From Spirodela intermedia (lineage: Eukaryota; Streptophyta; Magnoliopsida; Alismatales; Araceae), in the NCBI GenBank assembly GCA_902729315.2, contig LR746277.1:2671001-2735000 (forward strand): 64,000 bases of DNA. The letters run 5' to 3'. Made by a program: the position numbers and the translations under genes. Shown here one piece after another: positions 1 to 13,398 of the stretch. Within the stretch, counting starts at the first letter, position 1. The number at the start of each line of letters is the position of its first letter. The notes under the pieces were generated by a model. It saw only the letters and a list, made by a program, of their open reading frames with translations. It was not told the origin of the DNA and ran no database searches.

Positions 1-9
1 TAAGCGTAC

Positions 10-3000
10 CTCCGGCAGATCTAGTCTATTAGCTAATTGTGAAAATGGAAGCCTCGTGCTCTCAACTATTCTCGTCAAAATCTACAAGATTGAGACAATG
101 AGTAAGATAGATAGTACGTGAGAGAAGAGAGACATTCCACACAAAAAAATTAACAGAGCTATTGGAATGTGCACGTGTAAACCCAGAAGAAATTACCTCA
201 AAGATAGGAATAGCTTTGCTACACTTAGAACTCCTTCCAGGATCATCCATACTATCAGCGGAAAGAGGATCTTGCCTGCTTCTTTTATTTGCAGAAATGC
301 ATTCTTCCAATAAGGAAGATGACTTGTTTGGGCTACAAACATCCTGACAGGTGTCCACAAGGGCATTTAGCATGGGATCCTTAGAGGCTGTATTTCGCGG
401 ATGAGATGTTGGGATATCATTTCCTCCTACATGTTCTGACCCACTGCCGAGACCCGGATCACTCCTGGTGCGCTGCATAACACAACAAAACAATTTTTAC
501 GTAGGAAATATCCTCAGGTTGAAAAACGTCAAGAAGAAAATAGAATGCGGGAAAACTACCATTCCTATACCCTATGAAGCAGATACAGCAAAGAAGAAAA
601 GCAATACAAAGAATTCCCAAGTTGTGAGATCAAAAAAAATTAAGACAACATACAGGCATAACTTCAGCTGTATATTCAGATTCTTTTGTCGCCATAACCT
701 CCTTATGGGCATCTGAAGGAGAAAAGAAGGTAGGGCTTCGATCAGCCAGTGTCTCTACAATACTGGCAAGATCTTTCCGTACTCGGTGATTTCTATCCTG
801 GCCGTCAGGGTTAGAGTTTCTGCTACCTATTACCCTTTTCTTCCCTGAAATGTGGACAGTGGCAGCCAGATTGTGCAGCTTCCTCACTTCATCAGAACTG
901 CATGGAACATGGGAGATGGGTGTCTCTGATTTCTTTTCGTTGAGCAAAGAATTCAACTTGACTGAGTCATTAACCAAGGGAGTGAAACATTGTCCCTTCT
1001 GTACGGAGAGTTTCTGTCCCAATATGCTCTTCGGAGAGGAGATGAACGTACGGAATGTGCTGCCTGCATGCGCACTTTCCAGGATATCTAATATTTGCTC
1101 TCTGGAATAGCTGGAAGCTGGAGAAGATGCATGCTTCTCTGTGAAATTATCAAAATTACGCGCTTTCACATCTTTTCGAATCCCTGACTGGGGCATCTGT
1201 ATAATTTCCTCTGCTTGTTTACTGCTTTCAAACAAAACATTTTTCTCGGCATCACGTATTGACCGCCTTATGTTACCAGGGGTAACAGGTCTATCAACAT
1301 GTATTTCATGATCCATTTCCGTACTAGCTCCCATTCCTGCAGTATCCATCCCCTGTTCATCCCGCCGATCAGCAGAGGTATCCAAACGTTTGCCACAACC
1401 TTTACTTCCATTGTCATCCTCCATAGATTTCAACCCGTGGAGCCTATAATCCCTTGCTGACAATTGTGATCTGGATTTGCTTCGTACACTTTCTTCGATT
1501 TCAAAATTTTCAAATTCTGCATTACAATTCTTGATGAGTGAAGTCCGCTCACTGTCTCGTATAACTTTCGTCTTTGAAGACAAAGCACTCTGCACTCCAG
1601 AGAAACTCAATTTCTGTTCACTTTCAAATGGCCTAGAAGCATCGTCAAGCAATTGTCGTCTTTTGGTGCGTAATGAAGATATAGAGGCTTCAGATGCAGA
1701 ATGCAGGGTGCGATTTGTATTCTGATAGCCAGTTGGAGTGTGCATTCTTCCCTCATGAGAGCAGGAAACACTTCTATCATTTATAGTCATCTGGGCAGGA
1801 GAATCTGAAGAAAACACCTGAGAAATCTTTGAGCGGTGTTCATTTTCAGGAGTTTCATCTCGAAAATGACTTCCTGCACTATAATGTTTTTGAGACCGCA
1901 CACTTGGTGATGAATTAATATTAATGTTAGAAACATCAGCAGACACAAAAGTTGACGGTTTTGCCTTGTAGACATCATCCTTCGCATCCGTGTGCGTAGA
2001 AATTAAACTTTCCTGCAAATTAACATGGAGCCAATGTCAACAAATTTCACAATTAGATAGCTAGTCAAATGCTTAGAGAATTTCTACAACAAGATTGCAA
2101 TGGAAAATGTTAATTATGGCTGTAGAAAGAAATTCCACGAAGAAGGTAGTGGGAAAAAACCAAAAGACTGGCCAAGGGTCACGTTTTACAAACAGAGGGA
2201 ATCAAACAAGAGGGAACAATTTTGCCAGATGATGATTTGACACACAGGAATGGAAAAGGAAGGTAAGGTTGTACAGCATGCCAGTATACTGTAAGGAAGA
2301 ATTACAGTAACAGCACGATGAATTTAGCATGCATATGGTTCGTTCTCCAAGAATTTCAGAGAAGATGAAGGATCTAAATTCAGGCTCAGCATACTAATTG
2401 AGAACATATATCATATACCTGAGACAATTAGCATCCTAAAGGAAAGGAAAATAATGGCAAAGTCAATAAGCATAAACTAATCATGACTGGAACAAACTTG
2501 GACAAACGTACATCGATCACAAGCACACTACATAGGAGGAATTAAATGAGTTAATATGATTGCGATTGCCATAACAAAAAGTAATTAGTATTTTGTCACC
2601 AGAATGTATTCTTATTTTCGGCTTAATTCTTCTTCTGATGATCGATTCAGCCTCTGATAAAAAAGATAGACCTTGGTTCTATTTCATCTCTTCAATAAGT
2701 TTAGTAATGAGCATAACAGCCCTATTGTTCCGATGGAGAGGAGAACCTATGATTAGCTTTTCGGGAAATTTCTCACTTTTTCTGGTACATGATGTAAAGT
2801 TGTATAGAAACTAAATGTAGACGAGAAAACGATTGCAGTTACATCGGTAACTGAGGCATGTGTCCATACATAGTAGGAATTTAAAACTGGAAACAATACT
2901 GAATAAGAGAAAATCAGAAATTTAGGAGGTTCTTACGTGGTTCATTTCACCATTTGATGCACCTGCAGGTAGGCCTGCTCCTGTGCTAGCTGGACTGCGA

Positions 3001-5203
3001 TGGAGACGAGACACACCAGTGGTAAGGGCTTCAGGCAAGCCATTTGAAACATGCAAACTATCATCCAATGCATTTGTAGTGCCCTTGTCGTGATAGTCCT
3101 CATTCTGACAAACTTCAATATGTTCACCTGAACGTAACTCAACTATACTAGTAGATGCAACCGCATCAGAACTACTACGAATTTTTTCAGAAACTGAAGC
3201 CTCTGGGTCCTCAGCAAGGGTTTTGCAGGATGACAAAGACTTACTTTCATCAGTTCGAGACTGAGGCTGTATGGTTTCATTTACCTTGGCCAATAACACT
3301 TGTAATGTAGGAGAAAGCTTTCCATAATCATATCTGTTTGAATATTCTGCTACAAGAGTCATGTCACTAGAGTAACCATTTGCCTTCAGAAGGCCAAAAC
3401 GAGAGGGGATTTTCTTTGCATCTGAATGTAGCACGAAACCCTCAGAGTCATTTGTCACAGAGAGCCCTGTTGGTGTCCTGGGGCTTTCAACTGAGTTGAT
3501 TGACGGGTCATCCAAAGGGAGAATATTACTGAAATGCATTGAGAACGCTGTTGAATCGAGTGTTATATCATGGTTGTTGTCATCTGACACCTCAGACAGG
3601 CCTCCAGATCTAATGAAACTCGTTGAAACAGGACCAAAAAGATTATCACCTGCATGCATTTAAACTTAGAAATTTAAAAACGTTCTACAAATAGGTTTCT
3701 TATTGCATTTGAACAAAATCACTAGGAGAAAAAGCCATTTTAAAAAAAATGCAATCAGAACGTAAATGTCTCCTTTACATTCGTCAATGAAAAATGAAAT
3801 AAAATTCTGACTTTCCCGCTCAAATGACGTGCAGACTTTCATCCTTATTAGTCTACTCAAAATAACTCTCCAGTTTGCAAATTTTCATCCTTCTACCCTT
3901 TGGTTCAGTATCATCATAGCCTAATGACTAGAATATTCAGTACATAATACTCAGTCATCTTTAATGGGTCACCCTGTTCTCTCCAAATAGCTAATGATCT
4001 TAACCAGCCGACCATTCGCATCTTCAGTCACCCTTAGTTGAATAATCTTTTCAGATAATTCATGTTTTACGGAAAAGAAACGGTTTGGCACCAAGTACAG
4101 AATGAAATTGGAGGAGACAATGGAAGGAGATGATGCCAGGAGCTGCATCAATATACTCTATTTAAGAGTTCCACTTTTTGGGAACCAAATTGGAATGCTT
4201 CTTGGAGAAAAGTTCGATCCAGCGGATTCATCCTGATTCTAAGAGATGCATTTCCATCCACAAAATATAATGAACAAGACAAAAGTTATTGTCTGAGGTG
4301 AATATACTACTCCTCGGAAACATTATGCTTCATATGTCAAAAAATGATTTGAAACTCAAGGTTTTGATAGCTGAATGTCATGAGAAAGAAATCGGGGAGA
4401 ATAAAGGAGCTTCTTTTTCTCGGCTGATGTTGTTCCGCAGAAAACTCTCAGTACCATGCTCTTAGTATGTGGATAAGTCAATGATAACCAGACACCTATA
4501 TCTGAAACCAGCAGTCTCCAATTTGTATGTCACTTAGAAAACTACACTAACAGTTCATCTAAATTCTTCGAAAAGATTGGAAAATCTAAATTCTTGATGC
4601 TCCCAATTACCAACCCACGAATCAACGCGAATACATAGTTAGACGCTAACATAATACAAGCACTTCTGAAACCATATCATTTCTGGCAGAAGCTTCCGGT
4701 ACGCTAAAGAGGGAAAAACCAGATGACTTCATAATCCGGACGTCCCTCAGGAGATAGTTGGAGAACAAAAAAATAATTCTAGGTCTTAAAAAATGCAAAA
4801 TTTAGAGCTGATTACCGTCATTTGATGACACAGAGCCAGCAGTACTGCAGGGAGAAGATGAGTCTGCGTATCTCCTGACGAAGAGCTCATGCTCGTCGCC
4901 ACCATCCTCGTCATCATCGTCGTCTCCATCTTCCAGTCGACGAGGCGAACTCCTGGTATCCTCGCTATCAGTGCCATCCCCCTGGAAGCCTAACGGCTCA
5001 TTACCGAGACCTGACTGGGAGGAGCCCTCTGCTCCCACCTTCGCGTCCGGCGGGGTTTCCACATCCTCATCCCTATCGAAGAAATGGATGGCGGTGGTGT
5101 CCGCAAAGCTCACTCGTCTCAGCCTCTTCCTGGCAAAGATCGTATCACCCTCTCCAGCCTCAGCAGACCTAGTGAAATCCTTCGTGGTAGATCCGAAATC
5201 CAT
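10..5203 (-). CDS. KNL1: KNL1/SPC105-like kinetochore scaffold protein, N-terminal part, cut by window edge
   Basis: Partial gene, five exons read on the minus strand: 5203-4816, 3649-2937, 2012-654, 472-197 and probably 60-10, all with GT-AG borders and matching phases, giving 929 codons before the window ends. KNL1 is the outer-kinetochore scaffold that recruits PP1 and spindle-checkpoint proteins. Near the N terminus (residues 25-33) a basic stretch runs into RVSF, the PP1 docking motif, followed by a conserved acidic stretch ending in [12 protein letters not shown]. Exon 2 carries two MELT-like elements, [13 protein letters not shown] and [19 protein letters not shown], which I recall as plant KNL1 repeats. 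Exons 3-4 are Ser/Asp-rich, low-complexity and presumably disordered. The C-terminal coiled coil and RWD domains would lie left of position 1. Introns 1 (3650-4815) and 2 (2013-2936) are long; intron 2 holds a plastid fragment. The start is the first in-frame ATG. Exon 5 is the least certain because its acceptor has a weak pyrimidine tract. Confidence 0.72.
2592..2772 (+). mobile_element. Nuclear plastid DNA insert (NUPT): ndhB fragment
   Basis: One plus-strand frame translates to an almost perfect piece of the plastid NAD(P)H dehydrogenase subunit NdhB, including [17 protein letters not shown] and [13 protein letters not shown], ending at MISFSGNF. About 60 codons are present, with no gene start and no continuation on either side. 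It lies inside KNL1 intron 2, antisense to KNL1, so it is a transferred organelle fragment, not a gene. A few substitutions relative to remembered ndhB suggest it is fairly young or slowly decaying. Confidence 0.85.
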
Positions 5204-5437
5204 GAAATTCGTGGGTCGGAAGCACAGAGCTCCTCCAATGGCGACTCCAGCAGGTTCCGCGACTGAGGGATCGCCGAAGAAATCAGGACCACCTTACCTC
5301 CCTCCCCTGTGCTCCGACGAGGAGAAGCTAGGGCTCAGTCTGCTCCAGCAAAGCCTGTTGGACATTTTCGGTTTCTGTGCGGGAAAATGGCGAAGTTTGA
5401 AACCTTCACGATGATGACTCAGAGGCGGAAACGGGCC

Positions 5438-5443
5438 TGGGCC
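5438..5443 (+). promoter_or_regulatory. site II (TGGGCC) element
   Basis: TGGGCC lies in the shared KNL1/SNU114 promoter, within a GC-rich stretch that contains further GGCCC cores. Site II elements are bound by TCP factors and often pair with telo-boxes. It is a motif match only. Confidence 0.4.
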
Positions 5444-5764
5444 CGTTGAGATCTGAGCCCGGCCCGGGACAGATCTTAAGTTCTAAAATAAAAGTAGACT
5501 CGCCCCGCTTTATCTCACATAGAAGTTCGGGCTTCGACGGATATTTGGCCCGAGCCCTAGGCCCGTTCCCCCTCCTGGCCGTTGCTGATGTGTTTAGTTA
5601 TCGGATCCTTATTGGTCCGTTATATCCGATATTTTCAACCGGAGAAATCTTTGGGTCGCCCTATATTCGACTCTGTACTTGCCAAGTTCGTCGGCGGCGA
5701 GTCTTCGGAGCTCTTCTCAGAGCCAAGTGAGAAGGGTTGAAGCAGTCATCTTCTTCCATTCTCA

Positions 5765-5772
5765 AAACCCTA
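5765..5772 (+). promoter_or_regulatory. telo-box
   Basis: AAACCCTA lies 46 bp upstream of the SNU114 start codon, probably within or next to the 5' UTR. This motif is known from promoters of plant translation, ribosome and cell-cycle genes. It is a motif match only. Confidence 0.5.
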
Positions 5773-5818
5773 GCTGTGCCCTTGCCCTAGCACAGGAGTT
5801 CCAGCTCCCGTTGTAGCT

Positions 5819-8800
5819 ATGGATGACAGCCTCTACGACGAGTTCGGCAACTATATCGGCCCCGACATTGAGTCGGACCAGGAGTCCGATGGCGAGGGCG
5901 CGATCGAGGAGGATGAGAAGTCTGTCGGGGAAGCTCCGTCTGACGAAGAAGACGCCGAGGGCGGCCATGGCCCCAATGGCTGGCTCATGGCCGGTGAGGA
6001 AATGGACGCTGACGCAGTGGGGTCGCAGATTGTCCTGGCCGAGGACAAGAAGTACTATCCCACCGCTGAGGAGGTCTATGGTGAGGGTGTGGAGACCCTG
6101 GTAATGGACGAGGACGCGCAGCCTCTTGAGCAGCCGATCATTAAGCCCGTTCGGAACGTGCGGTTCGAGGTGGGCGTCAAGGATTCGTCTACCTACGTGT
6201 CTACCGAATTCTTGCTGGGGCTTGCCTCTAATCCCTCTCTGGTGAGGAACGTTGCGCTGGTGGGTCACGTCCAACATGGCAAGACGGTGTTCATGGACAT
6301 GTTGGTGGAGCAGACCCATCACATCTCAACCTTTGATTCTGGGAGCGAGCGCCATATTAGGTATACAGATACGCGAATTGATGAACAGGAGCGGCGGATC
6401 TCGATCAAAGCAGTGCCCATGTCGTTGGTGCTCGAGGACAGCAATGCCAAGTCGTACCTGTGCAATGTTATGGATACACCGGGACACGTCAACTTCTCGG
6501 ATGAGATGACTGCAGCTCTCTCTCTCGCAGATGGGGCAGTGGTAATAGTGGACGCCGTGGAGGGAGTTATGGTGAGTCTGATTACTTTATCACTTCCTGA
6601 TAATTCTCCGAATCTTTTTCCGTACAAGGTAAATGTCTTTGAACACTGACTGTATCAGTTTCATAATATGTTCGAGTATTTCGTTCGTATGCTGTGGACG
6701 CAGTGTCTGTATGATATTATGTAATAACCACCATCATTCATAGTGTTTTGAGAATTATATATTCAACAAAGAATATGAAATGATTGTGCTTAGAGCCTGC
6801 GGCACATTTATTCTCGTAGAAGTATAAAAAATCCAACGTTGGACTTTGCTTAATTATAGCAGGATGCAAATATCTGGATGCAGACTCATGCCTTAAGAAA
6901 AAGAGATAGAAACTGAATGGTTTCATTCATACTATTCGGTTCTGTTTTCTCGTAGTTCTGGACCTCGTTATGGTTTAGGGTTGGTCTTCTTGCATAATTT
7001 TCAAAAATTAAAGAGTTTTTTTAACCGTATGTTACTGTTGAAAATGAATTTTAAAGAACTGCAGCTGAGTCAGTCAAAATCATTAGTTGACTGCATGTGT
7101 TGCTATGATCTGTCACTTTTTTACGTTTTCTGGACTTCATATGTTATTGAAATGGCTGTGGATAGTTGAGCATGATTAATGCACCCGAAGGTTATGAGAA
7201 AGAAAGCCTAGGAGATCGAAGCACAAGACTTAAGGTGAGATGTTCATAGTTAGAGGCAAACTAGTGTCTTTGGTATGTATTGTGGTTATGCAAGCTGTTT
7301 ATAGGTTTTTAACTTGTAGTGAGTGCCACAGGCATGGTTCATCGAATAAGCAGTAGACATATTGGAATCAAGTAGGTTCTTCGGTCTGGATTTTGGTTGA
7401 GTACCATACCATGGGAGAACAGCTTGTACAAAGATCAAGATTGTAGAAGACTATGCAGTAAAGTCCTCGGTGGATGAATGCCTTAAATAAATGTCTCGGA
7501 TTGGAGATCCTATGTATTTTTTGTTGGTATAGTTCAAAGATTAGTCGACCATGATATCATCAATATTCTTTTAAAAATTAGTCATTCAGACTTAGATTTC
7601 TCTGGCTTGGTCTAGGGCTTTTCACGAGTTTAGGTCCACTTTCCTGTATTCTTTTATCCATGGAAAATATATGTGGATAATTTTAAGAATTTCTCGGCGA
7701 TTCTCTTATTCCATGAGTTCTATGTGGATACCTTATCACGAACACTTGCACAGGTGAAACATTAAGCTCAATGCTGAGTATGTGCATGTATCAATTTATC
7801 ATCTGAGATACTCTGTTTGCAGCTCTGTTTTGCCATTAATGCTTAGGTCCATTCACACGTTATTGGTGCCCCTTGTATGGTATACTTTTGATATTAGAAC
7901 TTGAAGATCTTCTTAAGTTATCCTACTAGTGATGAGTGAAGATTGTATCTTCCAATTTGAAGTATGAGCCCTTCATCTTTTCTACTGAATTATTGTTCTA
8001 AATGGACATTTTTTACAGGAAGGTCATGGATTTTTTTTCCTTGGTGGTGTATGATATTTATGCCTTTCAATTGTAGGTAAATACTGAGCGGGCAATTCGG
8101 CATGCAATATTGGAACGGCTGCCCATTGTACTTGTAATAAATAAGGTATTTTTTTTTTGTCTTCATCTTTGTGATCTTCCATTTACTGTGTACTTCACCT
8201 CAAGATGCTCTGTAAATGTAGAAACATTGATTATCAAAATATCTTTCTTTTTCCCTTTTGAATAAATAGGTTGATAGATTGATTACAGAGCTGAAGCTGC
8301 CTCCAATCGATGCATACTTCAAGCTACGGCATACACTGGAAGCGATCAACGAGCTGATATCTTCCTTCTCTACCACAGCAGGAGGCGTTCAAACAGTTGA
8401 TCCAGTTGCCGGCAATGTTTGCTTTGCCAGCGGCTGTGATGGATGGTCATTTACTTTGCAATCATTTGCCAAACTCTATGTCAAACTCCATGGAATTCCC
8501 TTTGAACATTTGAAGTTCGCATCACGCCTTTGGGGAGACGTTTATTACCATCCTGACACAAGAACCTTCAAGAGAAAACCCCCAGAAAGTGGAGGTGAAA
8601 GAACATTTGTTCAGTTCATACTCGAACCACTGTACAAGATATACAGTCAAGTGATTGGAGAGCATAAAAAGAGTGTAGAGGCAACACTTTCAGAGCTAGG
8701 TGTGTCCTTGAGTAATGCAGCTTACAGGTTAAATGTTCGACCTTTGTTGAGGTTGGCTTGCAGCTCTGTCTTTGGCTCTGCTACGGGCTTTACCGATATG

Positions 8801-11409
8801 CTGGTTCGGCATATCCCATCAGCAAAAGATGCTGCCTCCAAGAAGGTCGAACACATCTACACTGGCCCTCAAGATTCATCAGTTGTGGAGTCTATGAAAG
8901 CTTGTGATCCATCAGGCCCCCTCATGGTTAACGTTGTCAAGCTCTACCCTAAATCTGATTGCAGCGTTTTTGATGCCTTCGGACGTGTATACAGTGGTAC
9001 AATCCTGACTGGGCAGACTGTACGTGTGCTAGGAGAAGGTTACTCACCAGACGATGAAGAAGATATGACAGTGAAAGAAGTCACAAAACTATGGGTTTAT
9101 CAAGCCAGATACCGAATACCAATCAGCAAAGCACCTGCTGGTTCGTGGGTCCTCATTGAAGGAGTAGATGCATCGATTATGAAAACAGCCACACTCTGCC
9201 CTTTGCACATGGATGAAGATGTTTACATATTCCGTCCTCTTCGGTTCAACACCCTCTCTGTTGTGAAGACTGCAACTGAGCCGCTGAATCCAAGTGAACT
9301 GCCAAAAATGGTAGAAGGGCTCCGCAAGATCAGTAAAAGCTACCCCCTGGCCATCACGAAGGTTGAAGAATCAGGAGAGCACACCATTCTAGGGACCGGG
9401 GAGATCTACTTGGATTCCATCATGAAGGACCTTAGGGAACTCTACTCTGAAGTGGAAGTCAAGGTATGAACATCCTTTTAGGTGTAATTCTTTGGGATTT
9501 GATGCGATTTCTCTTGCACTTTTAAACATACTATTGTTGCAGGTGGCCGATCCAGTTGTTACTTTTTGTGAAACAGTACACGACTCATCTTCTTTGAAAT
9601 GCTTTGCGGAGACACCCAACAAGAAAAACAAGATTACAATGGTTAGAGAATCATTATTCTTGTTCTGTGTATCTTTGATCCAGTCTCGTTCTTTCCTCTG
9701 TTTTTTTTTTTTTTTTTTAACTTGCTCCTGCTGTGTTTAATTCTTAATGCTTTTCCCACCGCCTACTCTGAAGTAGCAGTAATTGCACTGTGATTTCATA
9801 TGCATGATCTCTTGTCGTCATGGACCTCAGCTTGCTGAACCCCTTGAAAGGGGACTGGCGGAGGATATCGAAAGTGGGGTAGTAAGCATTGACTGGCCAA
9901 AGAGGAAGCTCGGTGATTTCTTTCAGAGCAAGTATGACTGGGATCTACTCGCCGCACGATCCATATGGGCTTTTGGTCCAGATAAACAGGTAGCCAATCC
10001 TATCATATTTGAACAAGCATGAAAGGATTTCAACAAGAATCTCCTGCTTCCTTCCCCTTCCATATATATATATATATATAGATATATTGCAATAAATATT
10101 TTCATCCTCCAGCATGATCTCTCTCCCTCCCTACCTACTTCATCCCATATCCACACCTTTCGTTCATTCCTTCTTTCCAAGATCTCTATGGTTCACTTAG
10201 CAAGCATTTGTAGTACTAGATACAGTAAGGAACATGAGAATTTACATTAACACTCTTTCAGGGGCCGAACATCCTGCTAGATGACACACTGCCCACCGAG
10301 GTTGACAAGAACCTGCTCAATGCCGTCAAGGACTCCATCGTCCAGGGGTAAAAGAAACTAAGGTTTTTTGCAAAAAACTATCTTTTTTTCAGTCTGTTCC
10401 TAACAGAGGATCATATGCCATCTCCAGATTCCAGTGGGGTGCTCGGGAAGGGCCCCTCTGTGATGAGCCCATCCGGAACGTGAAGTTCAAGATCCTGGAT
10501 GCCAACATTGCCCCAGAGCCTCTCCATAGAGGGGGCGGCCAGATCATCCCGACTGCCCGAAGGGTGGCCTATTCATCCTTCCTAATGGCCACCCCCCGCC
10601 TGATGGAGCCCGTATACTATGTAGAAGTAATCATCTCCCGATTAGAAACCTGAAGTACTCATATCCAAAGCCCGCTCTGAGATCATGTAATTTCTCCACC
10701 AGGTCCTCACCCCTGCCGACTGCCTCTCCGCCATCTACACAGTCATCTCCCGCCGCCGCGGGCATGTGACGGCCGACATCCCCAAGCCCGGCACACCCGC
10801 TTACATTGTCAAGGTTTGGGTCAAAACCTCACAGGATTTAGTTCTTGAATGCATGCATGCACATTGCCTGTATGCTTGATTCAGTCGCCTCTGAGAGTTC
10901 TTTGGTGACACAAAATGGAATGATTCCTGAACTCATGCGCTGTTTTCTCATATGATTCAATGATCCAGTCCAATGTTTCCCCTTTTTCATTCTTCCAGGC
11001 GTTCTTGCCGGTCATCGAGTCATTCGGCTTTGAGACCGACCTGAGATACCACACCCAGGGGCAGGCCTTCTGCGTGTCAGTGTTCGACCACTGGGCGATA
11101 GTCCCTGGAGATCCTCTAGACAAGGGCATTGTGCTTCGACCCCTCGAGCCGGCGCCAATTCAGCACCTTGCCCGGGAATTCTTGGTGAAGACGAGGCGTA
11201 GAAAGGTGAGAGCTTTTTTCAACCCTCCTTCCTCCTCAGGCTGCCGCTGTGTGTGTGTGTGTGCTTGTTGGCCGTGGTTGTGGCCTTGTGGCTGATGTGG
11301 GATTTTTCTGTAGGGGATGAGCGATGATGTGAGTGCCAACAAGTTCTTCGACGAGGCCATGATGATTGAGCTCGCCCAGCAGGCCGCCGAGCTGCACCAG
11401 CTCATGTAA
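5819..11409 (+). CDS. CLO: U5 snRNP GTPase Snu114/EFTUD2 (plant CLO/GFA1)
   Basis: Ten exons: 5819-6571, 8077-8145, 8270-9463, 9543-9641, 9831-9989, 10262-10347, 10428-10626, 10703-10813, 10999-11205, 11314-11409. All borders are GT-AG and phases agree, giving 990 aa, close to Arabidopsis CLO (about 987). Snu114 is the EF-2-like GTPase of the U5 snRNP and regulates spliceosome activation and disassembly with Prp8 and Brr2. Visible features are the acidic N-terminal domain (residues 1-100), G1 GHVQHGKT (149-156), G3 DTPGH (219-223), G4 NKVD (273-276), then EF-2-like domains II-V and the conserved tail ending [13 protein letters not shown]. Intron 2 splits the NKVD motif between Lys and Val. 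Intron 1 (6572-8076) is 1.5 kb and AT-rich with no second gene seen; intron 5 holds a short TA microsatellite (about 10065-10080). The start ATG follows a CT-rich leader with a telo-box. Confidence 0.97.
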
Positions 11410-11771
11410 GCACACCTTTCTCTACCCGTTGACTCTGTAAAAAAAGAAAACAAAAAAGAGATTTTTTTTTCTCTTTCCCAGAATCATGCCAGTAGAGCAT
11501 TTTTCAGCTTCTAGTATCTTCCTTTGTTTCCTTTTTTGTTCAGTTCTAGTGCATTGTTTTCACCTCTCTCTCTCTCTCTCTCTCTCGATGGGCTTGTTGC
11601 TAGTTAGTCAACGCCAAGGGCAATTTTGACTTTTGGCTGTTACTCTCCGCTTATCGAAATGGAGGTTTATAAAATCTGTCGCAAGCGAAGTCAATGAATC
11701 TTCTTCATAGGATCTAAATTTAGGCCAAATGAAGAGGTTCAATGCGCCATCTTTGTGAATCATGGGCTCAT

Positions 11772-11818
<47 letters not shown>

Positions 11819-12264
11819 GAGAGAGAGAGAGGAATTGGATCGGATTCAGAGATTACAAGTTGGCATTGAATGAGATCCCATCCAGGAGACCAAAATTATG
11901 GGCATTCGACAGCTTGGGTAAAATAAAGCACGCAGATGACGTCATTGTGGATAGAAACTCCAAGATCCTCTCCTCTCCTCGGGCTGCTCGTCGGTGACGT
12001 TGTCCGTCCACGGCACGTCCCATCAAGCTACAGTTCGGTCGGAGCGCGGTACAGCTCAGCAGGGCACGTCCTGCCGCCGCCTCTGTTTCACTCCGCTCGT
12101 TGGCTTCCGTAGATGATAACTGGGTCAGCCGCCTCCGAGTTGGCGGGGCCAGCGTGGGACCCTGGTCAGCTCTCACGTCAACCCCCCAGTTGACTTGGGT
12201 TCTAGCTCAAGAGATCTCTTATTGCCCTTAATACCCTTAATGGTTTCTGGGTACGTTTTGTACT

Positions 12265-12516
12265 CCCCCACTCTTCTCTCTACCTGGTTCTATAGATAGA
12301 TGGAGAGAGCAGAGAGTAGAGAGAGAGAGAGAGAGAGGGAACTGATGAAGACGAGGTGCTGTTGGCGGTGGAACTGGGGGTTGCCACAGTCCTCCCACTC
12401 TTCTCTCTACCTGGTTCTATAGATAGAGAGAGCAGAGAGTAAAGAGAGAGGGAGAGAGAGGGAACTGATGAAGACGAGGTGCTGTTCGTGGTGGAGCGGG
12501 GGGTTGCCACAGAACC
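12265..12516 (+). repeat. Tandem duplication, two units of about 125 bp
   Basis: The segment beginning CTCTTCTCTCTACC at 12271 recurs at 12398. Both units run through a GA tract and end near GGTTGCCACAG. They differ by a few substitutions and by GA-tract length, so this is a simple head-to-tail duplication. Confidence 0.85.
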
Positions 12517-13396
12517 CCCAGCAGGCGGGAAGCGGCCACATTACGGTAACAGCAACGTCCATCCCAGGTTCTCTCCTTCGTCCCCACATTAATAACTAGT
12601 GTCCTGTACGATGACTGACCCTCTCTATTCTATATTCCAACTTATAACCCGCAGGAACTCCACAAGCAACAGATAGAGAGAGAAAGACGGCGAGAGAGAG
12701 AGGGAGCTCTTCTGTTTGATCCTCACGTGGAAGCTTGGCTCGACATGGACTGCTGTGAGCAGGGTGGAAGGGGCGATCTGTCCCTGCGACTAACTCTTCT
12801 GGGCACAGTAACAACTGGGGAGGGGAGGTGGTGACAGAGGAACAGGGAGACGGAATCTCCATGGCGAGGCGACGGCGGTGGTGGTGGCGCCCATGAGGCA
12901 TGTGCGGCGGTGGCGGGCGGGGCTTGTCGCGGGGCCGTTGGCCATTCCTGCGAGTGCCGCCACCATCGCCTCCCTTACAGCCTGGAGGAGAGGGAAGGAT
13001 CAAACGCTCACGAGCCTCCACCCCCTCCTTCAATTGGGGCTTTTAAATATGGACAGCCCCGTCCACCCCCGCCCCCCCCCGCTTCTCTTTCTCTCTCTCT
13101 CTCTCTCTCTACATGAAAAACCTTATCTTCTTAGTTAGAGAGAGAGAGAGTGAGGAGACCAGTCACTTTACCATGATATGGGCAGAATAAGCACTGATAT
13201 CTACGGAGAATACCGTTCTGGGTGATTCACAAAATATCATTGAGCTCACACGACATCAGCATTCTAGTTAGTGGGAGAGAGAAAGAGAGAAATAGAAGAC
13301 TTACCCAATCAACGGTGACTAACGGTGGGATAAGGTCCCATGAGAGTAGAAAATTTGAGTGATGTATAAGAGTATTATGTAACCGGTAGAAAGTAT

Positions 13397-13398
<2 letters not shown>

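Larger units (their letters stand above)
5204..5818. promoter_or_regulatory. Divergent promoter between KNL1-like and SNU114
   Basis: Only 615 bp separate the two opposed start codons, so both 5' UTRs and promoters must share this space. It holds a telo-box (AAACCCTA, 5765-5772) just upstream of SNU114 and a TGGGCC site II-type element (5438-5443). These elements are typical of plant housekeeping and proliferation genes. No convincing TATA box was seen on either strand. Open frames here (for example 5446-5730) have no recognisable product. Confidence 0.6.

Noticed and set aside
12596-13033. 145-codon frame in the spacer
   Set aside because: Low-complexity Pro/Arg/Ser sequence adjoining GA/CT tracts; no homologue recognised.
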